Notes under the pieces: generated by a model
Databases searched by the model: none
What the model was told of the DNA's origin: nothing
The model's input: the letters and a program-made list of their open reading frames with translations, nothing else
Shown here: one piece after another, positions 8,721 through 16,880 of the stretch
Numbering within the stretch: the stretch's first letter is position 1
How the letters are laid out: every line of letters begins with the position of its first letter
Made by a program: the position numbers and the translations under genes
Origin: Haloplanus natans DSM 17983
GTDB taxonomy: Archaea; Halobacteriota; Halobacteria; Halobacteriales; Haloferacaceae
Assembly (NCBI RefSeq): GCF_000427685.1
Contig: NZ_ATYM01000003.1
Location: forward strand, 1-64,000
DNA length: 64,000 nucleotides
Direction of reading: 5' to 3'

Positions 8721-9066
8721 GGGGAGAAAACCCACGAGTTTAGTCGTGGGATGAATCGCCGCACAGTTCTCAGATGCCGAAATCGGATGATTTGAGTGCC
8801 TACACTACGTATTTGTGGCTATCATTGCGACGGACCCCCGTCGTGATTGACGGTCCGAAAACTGGCAGTTGACTCGGTGTTTGCCTCATCAAAAAGTAAG
8901 CCCTCGGACACCTCAACCGACCTAAAACAACCAGATAACTCCGAATCCTTCACACGATAGGAGTAACGGGGGCGTGGCACTCCCATCGGCGTGTCGGGTG
9001 GTAAACGTAAGTTCCCAAACCAGCGCAAACGGGCGTGGGAAGCCCACGATTTTAGTCGTGGGAGGA
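8721..9066 (+). mobile_element. Internally deleted IS1341-type (IS200/IS605) element, ~345 bp
   Basis: Both ends carry an IS605-type hairpin. The left stem is CCCACGA/TCGTGGG at 8731-8737 and 8744-8750, followed by GATGAATC. The right stem is the same pair at 9043-9049 and 9056-9062, followed by GGAGGATGTCA. The complete element at 11.4-12.9 kb has hairpins in the same positions followed by the same motifs (GATGAATC on the left, GGAGGATGTCA on the right). Inside, 8958-8990 is very similar to the tnpB 3' end of that copy (12739-12771, sharing AGGAGTAACGG and CCATCG). So this is a non-autonomous derivative that kept both ends and the last tnpB codons but lost the rest. Confidence 0.8.
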
Positions 9067-9097
9067 TGTCACGCTTGGGCGGCACGTATACGAGAGC

Positions 9098-9292
9098 GTG
9101 AACCCCGCAGCGGAGGAACTGACGCCGGTCATCACCGGAGGACTGAGCGGCGTTCTCGCGATGCTCTGGCTATCGAGCATCGGCTATCTCCAGGGCTACG
9201 GGATCAGTGCAATCCTAGTACTTTACACGGTCATCGGCGGGAGCATCGCGCTCATCGGAGTGTTCGCCGAGCGAGCTGTCGAGCGCCTCTGA
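9098..9292 (+). CDS. Small two-helix membrane protein
   Basis: A 64-residue product beginning at a GTG, with a short polar start and two hydrophobic helices (about 12-30 and 36-56) and a charged end (ERAVERL). It lies just after the IS remnant. The remnant may have landed in its promoter region. No family recognised. Confidence 0.5.
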   Translation: MNPAAEELTPVITGGLSGVLAMLWLSSIGYLQGYGISAILVLYTVIGGSIALIGVFAERAVERL

Positions 9293-9346
9293 TGTTGGTC
9301 CACCGTGTGTTGCGACAGATCGGCCCCGTATTGAGACGGGGAACGA

Positions 9347-10060
9347 TCACTTCAACTGGAACGTGAGTAGGCGCTCGATCAGTCCGGCGAGAAGCCAAGC
9401 GCTCAGGTTGACTGCGTGCAGGCCTGCGAGACAGACGACGATACCGACCGCTGATACGGCCAGCGCCTCCGGAAGCGTATTAATGCTGGCTCCGAACAAA
9501 GACCCAGCGTCGACAGTCAACGAGCCGACCTCGATGGTGCCACGGAGGCCTGTGAAGTCGTATCCGGCACCGGATATCCAGTAGAGGAAGGGTGTGGCTA
9601 CGAGCGTGAACCCAAGCGAAAACACGACGGTAATGGCAACGAACAACGGAATACCGATGACAAACGACACAAACCCGACCCCGACGAGAAGGTAGTTGCG
9701 AGGGGTGGTCGCGACGGTTTTCAGATACTCCGTCACCGACTGTTCGCGAGGGTCGGCGAGGGTGACGGAGACGTCACGCCCGCAGAATCGGTCCAAGAGC
9801 GCCGCTTCAATCACCCCGATGCAGCCGCCGAGCGCGAGAACGCCGGCCAGTATCGGGATGCCGACGACTATCGGAACCAGCCCCACCCCCAGACTGAGAC
9901 TGGTTACCAAGACCGTGAAGTAAGCGATGCCGAGCGGAAACCGGGCGAGCAGATACGCCAAGTTCACGTAGGTCTCACGGCGAAAACTGACGCCGAAGAG
10001 CCGGTTCGCGAGGGACCACCCGCCAGCTTCCGCAGTACTGAACTGTTGACTCCGAGTCAT
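9347..10060 (-). CDS. Sensor-domain-like membrane protein
   Basis: A 237-residue protein with four or more helices. The segment NLAYLLARFPLGIAYFTVL followed by 'SLSLGVGLVPIVVGIPILAG' matches the putative sensor domain (Pfam 'Sensor', PF13796) that in actinobacteria and haloarchaea lies before kinase modules or occurs alone. A second pair of helices (about 120-150), an extracytoplasmic loop and a final helix pair (195-230) complete it. No histidine kinase or HTH module is present, so a stand-alone membrane role is more likely. Strong promoter sequence is not obvious. Confidence 0.7.
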   Translation of the reverse strand: MTRSQQFSTAEAGGWSLANRLFGVSFRRETYVNLAYLLARFPLGIAYFTVLVTSLSLGVGLVPIVVGIPILAGVLALGGCIGVIEAALLDRFCGRDVSVTLADPREQSVTEYLKTVATTPRNYLLVGVGFVSFVIGIPLFVAITVVFSLGFTLVATPFLYWISGAGYDFTGLRGTIEVGSLTVDAGSLFGASINTLPEALAVSAVGIVVCLAGLHAVNLSAWLLAGLIERLLTFQLK

Positions 10061-10295
10061 ATCGTCGTATTAGTAGGGCCGATGTATCAACCACGAGCCA
10101 CCGTTCCAGTCTCGGAAACAGCTCAGTTCAACCCGGCCACAGCTGACTCCCAGTTCCGTCTGTACGGGAAATTTCGCACTTCCGGGTTGGTCAGTCTACC
10201 GGAGAGCGCCGATCAAGTTCGTCCCGGAGTGTTTCCGAGCACGAAATTTCAAATGTGTCTTTTTACGACTTGGCATCAATACTGAGCTGAGACCA

Positions 10296-10484
10296 ATGGA
10301 TACGCGCCAGTGTCCGGACTGTAACGAGTCATTGGAGCGGATGAAGCTGAACGAAAGTCACGGACAGCCATCCATCGTTTCAACGGAAGGTGGACTCGTC
10401 AGTCGGCTGATGTCCGGGAGCCTCACACCAGTTCCATACGTCTGTCCCGAGTGCCAACGGACGTTGTTATATGCGGAAGAGTAA
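10296..10484 (+). CDS. Small zinc-ribbon protein
   Basis: A 62-residue protein with two CPxC knuckles: CPDC at residues 6-9 and CPEC at about 50-53. The four cysteines form a zinc ribbon with a long insertion between the knuckles. Small haloarchaeal zinc-ribbon proteins are abundant and mostly uncharacterised. It is monocistronic here. Metal binding is well supported; function unknown. Confidence 0.7.
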   Translation: MDTRQCPDCNESLERMKLNESHGQPSIVSTEGGLVSRLMSGSLTPVPYVCPECQRTLLYAEE

Positions 10485-10673
10485 AATCGCTTGGCTCGCG
10501 GTTTGTCGGTCTGGTATTGAGCGGTTCACCTGTTCAAAGTGGGAGATGAGCCTGTGCGAGATACAGACCGTACATGCAGCACTCAACTACTGCTGATTTC
10601 GGATCGGTATTCGTGAATCTGTTGCGCAGTAAGCCCGGGCAAAGAACGTTTCGCACTGGGAGTATGAGGCTAC

Positions 10674-11192
10674 TCAGACCTCGTATCCCAGTGAGATACG
10701 GACTTTCGTTCCATTTTTTCGAACGACGAATCCTCCGGTTGGTTCATCGTATTCGTTTGCTACTGATTCGACCTGTTGTACCTCCTGCGGGGGGAGGTCC
10801 CGTACCTGTGTCGCGTTCTCGGAAATCGCTTCTGCGATTGCACCGTTCAGTGATGGTGAGCGCGTGAATACCGTCCGATTGTACTGAACTACCCCACTCT
10901 CGTTGGCTTCGGCCATGTGTTCCACAATTTCCACAGTTAGTAGCCCCCCGCGTGATCGTGTTTCGGGACTCTGTGACTGCGTAGGGCTAGGGAACACGGT
11001 CGGAGACCCATCCGTTGAGGCAGTTGCTTGTTCGGGAACCGATGAACGTGTAAGGCTTTCGGACACGTTCGTTGCAGTTGGAGATTCGTCCGTGGTGGCA
11101 GTGTCTGCAGGTGAGAAACTACTACAACCGGCTACCGTCACCATCAGACAAAATAGTCCGACCGCAAACAGTTTGCTATTGCTGGAGGGCAT
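10674..11192 (-). CDS. Haloarchaeal lipoprotein
   Basis: The chosen ATG (11192) gives a short signal peptide ending in a lipobox (VAGC at about residues 20-23), so the mature protein is probably lipid-anchored outside the cell. A TATA-like TTTATGATAT about 25 nt upstream (centre near 11217) supports a leaderless start there; an in-frame ATG at 11207 would add five residues. A Ser/Thr/Pro-rich linker (about 25-75) is followed by a small soluble domain (85-172). No family recognised. Confidence 0.7.
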   Translation of the reverse strand: MPSSNSKLFAVGLFCLMVTVAGCSSFSPADTATTDESPTATNVSESLTRSSVPEQATASTDGSPTVFPSPTQSQSPETRSRGGLLTVEIVEHMAEANESGVVQYNRTVFTRSPSLNGAIAEAISENATQVRDLPPQEVQQVESVANEYDEPTGGFVVRKNGTKVRISLGYEV

Positions 11193-11419
11193 CAGCACTT
11201 CCGGCATTTCATATCATAAATGAAATAATTTTTGATTGGGTGTGTTCCCTGTATCGACCGATTCGAACAGCACCGATTCCAACATCTCACTGAGAATGAT
11301 ACGCGCCCTGTATCCCGCAAAGCCTCCTCCTGATCTGACAAAAGCCCGTCAGTGACATTGTAACTAACTTGGAGGGCCTATGCAACACTCGGTCACGATT
11401 GGTTCGAGCCATTACGGAA

Positions 11420-12885
11420 GTGCGAGGAGAAAGCCCCGTGCTTTAGCGCGGGGATGAATCCGACAACCCCGACACCAACCACCGTTCGATGGCACGGCAG
11501 GATATTCCACGCTCCAATCCACGCCTTCAAGTAACTATACCTACATAGGTTATGTATGGCGGAACAGGTCGTCACTCGCACCTACACTGCTTCCATCCGG
11601 AACCAGCCACAGGTACAAGACGACCTCGACGCCCTCGGGTTCTCAGCGTCAAAACTCTGGAACGTCGGACGGTGGGTCTGTGACCGAGTGTGGTCTGAGA
11701 TCGGCCACATGCCCGGACACAACGAACTCACCTCGTACCTCAAGTCGCACGAACGCTACGATGACCTGCATTCTCAGTCAAGTCAGCGAGTCCTTCAAGA
11801 ACTCGCTGAGGCGTTCAACGGCTGGTACGGCAAACGACGCAACAGAGATACACGAGCGAACCCGCCGAAGTACCGCAAACACGGCGACGACCACCCACGA
11901 AGTACGGTGACGTTCAAAGCCGCTGGCTTCAAACTCGACACCGAGTACGAGAGAGTCCGACTCTCAAAAGGCTCGAACCTCAAAGACAACCGGTCGGACT
12001 TCATCCTCTGCGAGTACCAGACTCGGCCCGACGTTGACCTCTCCACCGTGGAGAGCGTCCAGCAGGCGCGGGCAGTTTGGACGGGAAGCGAGTGGGAACT
12101 GCACTTCGTGTGCAAAGTCGAAATCGAAGTGTCAGAGGCACCCGGTCAGAAGACGGTTGGTGTTGATCTCGGCATCAACAACTTCGCTGCCCTCGCCTAC
12201 GAAGACGGCCACGGTGAGCTGTACCCGCTGAACTGTCTGAAGCAAGACGACTACTTCTTCAGCAAGCGGATTGCTCGCTGTGACAACTCCGATTCCGAGC
12301 AAGCCACGCGGTTAAATCAGAAGAAGTCTCGACGGCGCACCCACTACTTCCACACGCTCTCCAAGCACATCGTCCAGCGATGTGTTGAGGAGGGTGTTGG
12401 AACGATTGTGGTTGGCGACCTCTCTGGCATCCGTGATGAGGAAGAGAACGGCGAGTCGAAGAACTGGGGCAAGCATGGCAATCTTGACCTGCACTCGTGG
12501 GCGTTCGACCGCTTCACCGACCTGCTCGAATACAAGGCCGAGATGGAAAGAATCGCGGTCAATGACGTGTCTGAGTGCGATACATCGAAGTCGTGTTGGT
12601 GTTGTGGTCAGAAGCGAAAGGCGAACCGTGTTGAGCGCGGGTTGTACGTCTGTGACGAGTGTGGGACGGTGGCGAACGCAGATGTGAACGGTGCTGAGAA
12701 CATTCGACAGAAAGTATCTCCGAGTCTTCGTTCAGAGGATAGGAGTAACGGCTGGTTGGCACAGCCATCGACGTTTCTGTTTGACAAGGAAACTGGTGCG
12801 TTCGCACCTCAAGAACAGGTCACGTCGTAAACCACAATATCCCAACGCGGGAATCCTCGCCCTTCAGGGCGGGGAGGATGTCAAC
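11420..12885 (+). mobile_element. IS1341-type insertion sequence (tnpB only)
   Basis: The left end has a hairpin at 11434-11453 (CCCCGTGC/GCGCGGGG with one G-U pair) followed by GATGAATC. The right end has a hairpin at 12855-12873 followed by GGAGGATGTCA. Between them is one gene, tnpB, and no tnpA transposase, which defines the IS1341 type in IS200/IS605. The right end should also encode the scaffold of the guide RNA used by TnpB. Exact cleavage points cannot be set without an empty site; the given ends are within a few bases. Confidence 0.8.
11556..12830 (+). CDS. tnpB: TnpB RNA-guided nuclease, IS1341 type
   Basis: A 424-residue TnpB. The RuvC-I motif is VGVDLGINNFAA (about 203-214). RuvC-II is 'GTIVVGDLSGIRDE' (about 283-296), in which the usual catalytic Glu before the Leu is replaced by Gly-Asp, with acidic residues seven and eight positions later. 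A zinc finger CWCCG...CDECG (about 345-372) precedes RuvC-III, 'ANADVNGAENI'. TnpB is an RNA-guided DNA nuclease that favours retention of its element. No TnpA is encoded nearby, so mobility would need one in trans. The changed RuvC-II site may be a relocated catalytic acid, known in some TnpB groups, rather than loss of activity. Confidence 0.9.
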   Translation: MAEQVVTRTYTASIRNQPQVQDDLDALGFSASKLWNVGRWVCDRVWSEIGHMPGHNELTSYLKSHERYDDLHSQSSQRVLQELAEAFNGWYGKRRNRDTRANPPKYRKHGDDHPRSTVTFKAAGFKLDTEYERVRLSKGSNLKDNRSDFILCEYQTRPDVDLSTVESVQQARAVWTGSEWELHFVCKVEIEVSEAPGQKTVGVDLGINNFAALAYEDGHGELYPLNCLKQDDYFFSKRIARCDNSDSEQATRLNQKKSRRRTHYFHTLSKHIVQRCVEEGVGTIVVGDLSGIRDEEENGESKNWGKHGNLDLHSWAFDRFTDLLEYKAEMERIAVNDVSECDTSKSCWCCGQKRKANRVERGLYVCDECGTVANADVNGAENIRQKVSPSLRSEDRSNGWLAQPSTFLFDKETGAFAPQEQVTS

Positions 12886-12979
12886 GTAGACGGTGGGATG
12901 TGTCTTTTCGTTAGAAAGGAGAACTACGAACGCTTCACGGTGTCGAATTTCCGCCACAGCGATGGACGCTGAGGATCGA

Positions 12980-13171
12980 CTATCGTTGCCTAACGGATTT
13001 TGCGAGAAAGTACAGGCCAGTGAAAGCCACTGCACTAAAGTAGACGAATAGCAGGCCAAACGGATTGAGTTCTCCCCGACTACTAAGCCAGACAACGACG
13101 AGAACAGTGAATATCACGCCTGCCTCTTTTCCCAGTGTTAGTCGCCGAATTGGAAGCGATTGGAGGGTCAT
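12980..13171 (-). CDS. Small two-helix membrane protein
   Basis: The ATG at 13171 (MTLQSLPIRRL...) gives a 63-residue product with two helices (about 13-28 and 33-52). An in-frame GTG/ATG at 13222 would add a polar stretch and is less likely. The product resembles other tiny membrane proteins in this part of the window. No family recognised. Confidence 0.5.
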   Translation of the reverse strand: MTLQSLPIRRLTLGKEAGVIFTVLVVVWLSSRGELNPFGLLFVYFSAVAFTGLYFLAKSVRQR

Positions 13172-13249
13172 AGGTACCCCAATGTGTTGGACGATTGTAA
13201 TTCTTAGTGGCGTATATTCCAACCCCTCTTACCGGGTGTTTCACCACGG

Positions 13250-13420
13250 TTAGTATCGAACTAATCGGATTTCAACAGAACCAGTAAAGAAGATAATAAC
13301 CCAAACCAATCGCGGAAAACTCCTCGGTTCGGGACTCCCTTCGAGAGGGATAATCGCGATAGGGGCGATGAACAGCGAAAGTATTAGAGACAGTAGGTAC
13401 TTGCCAAATGATCTGATCAT
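13250..13420 (-). CDS. Very small membrane protein, last of a five-gene coupled chain
   Basis: A 56-residue product with two hydrophobic segments (KYLLSLILSLFIAPIAII and LVWVIIFFTGSVEI). Its ATG (13420-13418) overlaps the TGA of the preceding gene by the ATGA pattern, which supports that it is translated. It is the most distal member of the chain that begins at 15191. No family recognised. Confidence 0.55.
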   Translation of the reverse strand: MIRSFGKYLLSLILSLFIAPIAIIPLEGSPEPRSFPRLVWVIIFFTGSVEIRLVRY

Positions 13421-13680
13421 ACTCGTGTACCGTTTCCAGATACAATATCTTCGAGCGTGAGTGTAAATCTCATTAGACCGTCGGGGACCGTCTCACGAAT
13501 AGTGCGATAGTCGGTGTACCGAAGACAGATAGCTACAACCAGCAAGTGGCCGGTGAGAGGAGATTGAAACTCACCGAGACGAACATGGTGACGGGACAAT
13601 ATACCCCGCGCCCATTCAAGAGACGTTTCGTAAAACCCGATATACGAGGCGATACTAGGTTTTGACATTCGCTCCCTCAT
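13417..13680 (-). CDS. Small soluble protein in a coupled membrane-protein operon
   Basis: The frame is open upstream, but the ATG at 13680 overlaps the stop of the preceding gene (ATGA), which fixes the start. The 87-residue product has no strong transmembrane helix. It has a mixed pattern (FYETSLEWARGI, then LLVVAICLRYTDYRTI, an amphipathic or beta stretch). It is the only apparently soluble member of the chain, so it could be a partner or small regulator of the membrane proteins. No family recognised. Confidence 0.5.
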   Translation of the reverse strand: MRERMSKPSIASYIGFYETSLEWARGILSRHHVRLGEFQSPLTGHLLVVAICLRYTDYRTIRETVPDGLMRFTLTLEDIVSGNGTRV

Positions 13681-14048
13681 GTTGCGGAAGTACTCTTTTG
13701 TGCGAGTTGGTACCCTCCCCAAAAGAAGGCAATTCCCCCTCCGGCGAGTAAGATAACCGTCAACAGGCCGACCCGACCGCGCGAAACGTTGTATCCTCCC
13801 CACGAGAGGAAAAAGATTGCCTGAAAGAGGGGATAGTACTGCGACTGTCGTACCTGGTCACTGGCGAGTACGAATAGATAGCTGATGAGAACAGCGACGA
13901 ACAGGTAGCCGTAAGGTTTCTCGACTCCCGCAAACTCGGGATACAGAACTACTACGCCGATGAAGACACACGAAACAGCTCCTGCGAGGAGATACTGCAG
14001 TGTCTGCTTATCGGGTCGGAGCCCACTCGGAGATGTGCTATCACTCAT
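13677..14048 (-). CDS. Four-helix membrane protein
   Basis: A 123-residue product with four predicted helices (about 19-35, 44-60, 72-86 and 93-112) and a polar N-terminus. Its ATG overlaps the stop of the upstream gene and its stop overlaps the next start, both ATGA. Such tight coupling suggests the proteins are made in a fixed ratio. No family recognised. Confidence 0.6.
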   Translation of the reverse strand: MSDSTSPSGLRPDKQTLQYLLAGAVSCVFIGVVVLYPEFAGVEKPYGYLFVAVLISYLFVLASDQVRQSQYYPLFQAIFFLSWGGYNVSRGRVGLLTVILLAGGGIAFFWGGYQLAQKSTSAT

Positions 14049-14392
14049 CGGTTGTCGATCACACTACGGGGTGTGCCCCACGGTGCGAATCCGGACTGAT
14101 AGACGACGACGAGTACTCCGAGCCCACCGTACAGGACCCCGACCGCCAAGTCAATCCAAGAATGACCCCTGATGATCTGATAAGCCCCCTGTAGGACGAA
14201 CAGCATCCCGACCGCACCAATAACGAGACGACTGGCTCTAGCACGTTCCGAGACTCCCAGTACCGCGACGAGAACGCCACCACAGAGAAAAATAGCGAGC
14301 TGGAACGGCGGACTGTCGACCACCGGCCACTGTGAGAGGACGATCACGACCAGTGCGAGTGCCGCACTGGCAGTTTTCCGATCAAGTATCAT
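14045..14392 (-). CDS. Membrane protein with three to four helices
   Basis: The ATG at 14392 lies 11 bases inside the end of the DUF7847-like gene. A longer open frame upstream is a shadow of that gene. The 115-residue product has helices at about 7-22, 28-45, 55-70 and 78-98, and ends polar. Coupled to its downstream neighbour by ATGA. No family recognised. Confidence 0.6.
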   Translation of the reverse strand: MILDRKTASAALALVVIVLSQWPVVDSPPFQLAIFLCGGVLVAVLGVSERARASRLVIGAVGMLFVLQGAYQIIRGHSWIDLAVGVLYGGLGVLVVVYQSGFAPWGTPRSVIDNR

Positions 14393-15191
14393 CGGTGGCT
14401 CCGGGATTGATCGTCCGATAGAACGCAACCGAATAGACGCCAAAGAATCCACCGAACAGTACTCCAAAGACAAGAACGAGAAGGATAACACCAACAGCAC
14501 CAACCAGAGAAATCTGCGGGAGGGGTAACGTGCTGGGGGACTGTGGCGACGTGAGGAGCGAACCAATAGCAAACACCCCACCAGCAATACCGCCGAGTAT
14601 CCCCACGAGTACCGAGTATCCGAGTGTACTCACGAGGTGATGGCGGACGACGGAGACGCTGTGTTTGAGCCCATCGGTAGCGCCGAGATCGTCAAGAACG
14701 ATAGCCTGACTGTAGAACTGGACGAAAAAGAGTACCAGTAGATACGCGAGCACCACGAGAGCGACAATCAGGCCGATAATGACGAGAACTCCGATACCGA
14801 CGCCACCGGTGTCGCTGTACGCTGCGAAGCCACCGAAGATTGCCACGAAGAACGCGACGAACCCGAGTGCGAAGTTGACGGCAACGAGTACGAGCGATAC
14901 GACGAGAATCGACACGTAGTTCGATTTGCCTTCGCGAACGAAGCTTTCGAGCGATGTCTGTCCGTCGAGTGCTTCGTCAGCCATGCCGACGATGCCGGCC
15001 TGGAAGAACGGCATGATGAAAATAAATACGAGCGAGATCACCATCGAGACGACGCTGGCGACGAGTGGATTGATCGCTTGTAGAACTAACTGCGGGATTT
15101 GGAACAGTAGTATTACTAACACCGGGACGAACAGTATCGGATTGCGCTGGAGGGCGCTCGGCGTTTGGCGGAGGGCTTTCAGGACAGCCAT
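14382..15191 (-). CDS. DUF7847-like polytopic membrane protein
   Basis: A 269-residue protein. It begins with the pattern 'AVLKALRQTPSALQRNPILF', a signature I associate with the haloarchaeal DUF7847 domain. Six helices are apparent (about 20-36, 42-66, 95-125, 133-160, 190-212 and 225-255), with a soluble helix (residues 160-188, FYSQAIVLDDLGATDGLKHS) between. The C-terminus 'VAFYRTINPG' is also typical of this group. It heads a chain of five overlapping genes down to 13250. Family name from memory; function unknown. Confidence 0.7.
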   Translation of the reverse strand: MAVLKALRQTPSALQRNPILFVPVLVILLFQIPQLVLQAINPLVASVVSMVISLVFIFIMPFFQAGIVGMADEALDGQTSLESFVREGKSNYVSILVVSLVLVAVNFALGFVAFFVAIFGGFAAYSDTGGVGIGVLVIIGLIVALVVLAYLLVLFFVQFYSQAIVLDDLGATDGLKHSVSVVRHHLVSTLGYSVLVGILGGIAGGVFAIGSLLTSPQSPSTLPLPQISLVGAVGVILLVLVFGVLFGGFFGVYSVAFYRTINPGATDDT

Positions 15192-15209
15192 GGCCGTGGT
15201 TCATTTAGT

Positions 15210-15230
15210 AATCTGATAAGTATTTCCTCT
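15210..15230 (-). promoter_or_regulatory. Promoter of the five-gene membrane operon
   Basis: On the minus strand an AAATACTTAT box (about 15216-15225) sits about 30 nt upstream of the ATG at 15191. The spacing fits a TATA box with a very short leader. No other promoter-like sequence is evident between the coupled genes. Confidence 0.5.
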
Positions 15231-15247
15231 CCGATAGCCGATTCACG

Positions 15248-15634
15248 TCAGGTCCGCCCCGCGAACGCAGTCAGTTCCCCATCTGCGCTGATTTCGACGA
15301 AGACGTCTCGTATTCCCGTCCCCGGCCCGACTCGTATCTCGGTTTGCGTTCTCTCGGCAGTGTTGAGTTCGGCTTCGAGGAGGGCCGATCCCGTAGATCG
15401 TGGATTCTCGAACGTCGTGGTTGATGATTCGTCTGCTGCTAGTGTGGCTGTTTCGTCCACGAGAGCCGAGTTCTCGAACGAGATAGTGACCGACAGTCGG
15501 TGCGTGGTTCCACCGTTGTTTGTCATAGTGACGTTGATCTCGTCGCTCGTTCCGCCGAATCAGAACGTGCACCCGATCAGTATCGTTATCCCGAGACCGG
15601 ACAGCTGAAGGGCTTTTCTTCGACACAGGGGCAT
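15248..15634 (-). pseudogene. Lipoprotein gene with an in-frame stop
   Basis: From ATG 15634 the first 24 codons give a basic start, a hydrophobic stretch and a lipobox (ILIGC at residues 18-22). Codon 25 is TGA (15560-15562). The same frame then continues without a stop for 103 codons to 15248, giving a beta-rich extracytoplasmic domain (about residues 37-128). The two parts clearly belong together, so this is either a nonsense-disrupted gene or a base error. If Trp (TGG) stood at codon 25 the protein would be a 128-residue lipoprotein. A downstream ATG (15526) would give a product lacking its export signal. Confidence 0.65.
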
Positions 15635-15666
15635 GTGCTTCGGTTTCAATTATGGTAACTCAGCCC

Positions 15667-16149
15667 TCAAGGGGGGTTCCTTCCCAAGTTGAGCGGCTTG
15701 AGCGTGTCCGCATGATAGGCAGTCCGCCACAGTTTGAGCACCGCACGAGCCACTAGAAGGTCGGGTGACTGTTGTATGCAGGAGCCCTCGACATCGTTTG
15801 GGTCGGACGACGCATCTGGTGGGGGATGGTAGTGTTCTAGTCCGGTGACGTGAATGTAGTCGCCACCGTGAGGGTGTTTCCCCCAACGGAGGTTGACGTT
15901 CAGTGTGTCCGTGTAGTGGAATTTGTAGTCGCCTTGGACTGTCCACTGGATGTCGAGGCGACAGGAATCGGCATCGCAGAGGCCGTCTTCGAACCGTACT
16001 TCGAGAGCGGTGGGATTGAGGAAATCGTCTAACGTCGCCGCTGCAAGGGGTTCCTCATCGTTGAAGACGTCACGGATAGCGAGGAGTGCGGGTCGATCGA
16101 TGGCACCTCTAAGCGAGTGGCGTTCAGCCGAGCCACGGGTTCCGTTCAT
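15667..16149 (-). CDS. Conserved haloarchaeal protein paired with an HTH gene
   Basis: A 160-residue soluble protein. The central part (about 48-110) contains a distinctive pattern: 'DIQWTVQGDYKFHYTDTL', then NVNLRWGKHPHGG and EHYHPPPDASS, rich in aromatic residues and His. I recall haloarchaeal families of this kind next to wHTH genes but cannot give a firm DUF number. It starts 3 bp after the stop of the HTH gene at 16153-16746, so the two form a bicistronic unit. A toxin-antitoxin-like or regulator-effector relation is possible. The His cluster could bind metal; this is inference. Confidence 0.65.
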   Translation of the reverse strand: MNGTRGSAERHSLRGAIDRPALLAIRDVFNDEEPLAAATLDDFLNPTALEVRFEDGLCDADSCRLDIQWTVQGDYKFHYTDTLNVNLRWGKHPHGGDYIHVTGLEHYHPPPDASSDPNDVEGSCIQQSPDLLVARAVLKLWRTAYHADTLKPLNLGRNPP

Positions 16150-16152
16150 ACG

Positions 16153-16746
16153 CTACGGTGCAGAGGTGTTCTCTTCGGAACCGGACGAGTCTCCGCCGAC
16201 GAACCGTTCTGCGTTGGCGATAGAGAGCGCAGCGTTAGCGAAGGCGAGATTTCGACGCGTAGTCTGCCATTCTTGGAGTGCGTCAGGATCAATCCCGTCC
16301 GCGTTGTCCGACGCGTCAGAGAGTGTTTGGTTCGTGTGCTCAACCATCAGTTCCTCAGGTGATTCGACGCCGTACGCCGTCTGGAACTCACTGATCGTCT
16401 CACGCATGGCAGAGATACGGTTCACGAGTTCGTCGACAGAAACGTGAGAGAGAATGTCCGTCGCCTGTTCCATGACGATCGACTCCGGCGATCGACGATA
16501 GTACGTCCCGCCATGGTCTCCCGTCGACGTGGCGACGAACCCCTCCTCGGCGAGTGCCATGAGATGTTTCCGAGCAGTCTTCGGTGACGTCCGTGCATCC
16601 GCTGCGACCGTCTCAGCAGAGCGTGGGGTATACTCGCGGCTAATGACTTCACGGACACGTTCATACGGCGTCGTCTCAGCCTCCCATTCCTCGCCGACTG
16701 CCTCGTTGACATCGTCGAATTTTCCGGGAGCGGCGGAGTCTGTCAT
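16153..16746 (-). CDS. Winged-helix regulator, DUF7342-like
   Basis: A 197-residue protein. Residues 28-72 form a winged helix-turn-helix with recognition helix 'TSPKTARKHLMALAEEGFV' and a wing at 'TSTGDHGGTYYRRSPES'. The rest (80-185) is alpha-helical and probably dimerises (coiled stretch at about 95-125). The pattern matches the haloarchaeal DUF7342 proteins. The promoter region (16766-16800) carries a perfect 14-bp palindrome and a half-copy over the TATA box, so autoregulation is likely. The partner gene follows within 3 bp. Confidence 0.75.
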   Translation of the reverse strand: MTDSAAPGKFDDVNEAVGEEWEAETTPYERVREVISREYTPRSAETVAADARTSPKTARKHLMALAEEGFVATSTGDHGGTYYRRSPESIVMEQATDILSHVSVDELVNRISAMRETISEFQTAYGVESPEELMVEHTNQTLSDASDNADGIDPDALQEWQTTRRNLAFANAALSIANAERFVGGDSSGSEENTSAP

Positions 16747-16765
16747 GTATCAAACCACGATTTGG

Positions 16766-16800
16766 AGTAGTATAGGTTTTTGGTTCAGTAGTATACTACT
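16766..16800 (-). promoter_or_regulatory. Palindromic operator and TATA box of the DUF7342-like gene
   Basis: AGTAGTATACTACT at 16787-16800 is a perfect 14-bp palindrome. A half-copy, AGTAGTATA, lies at 16766-16774 and overlaps the TATA-like TATACTAC on the minus strand, about 28 nt before the ATG at 16746. Arrangement of a full and a half site over the core promoter is typical of autorepression. The bound protein is inferred to be the neighbouring HTH protein. Confidence 0.65.
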
Positions 16801-16880
16801 TTATCCCCCGGGATAGTTCTCGGAGTGGTTGAACTGAACGCAGATGCGTGTGAGGAACTACAGAAATCGAACCGCATGGC

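Noticed and set aside
15560-15562. TGA as a selenocysteine codon in the lipoprotein
   Set aside because: Haloarchaea are not known to use selenocysteine and no insertion element is visible. A nonsense change is simpler.
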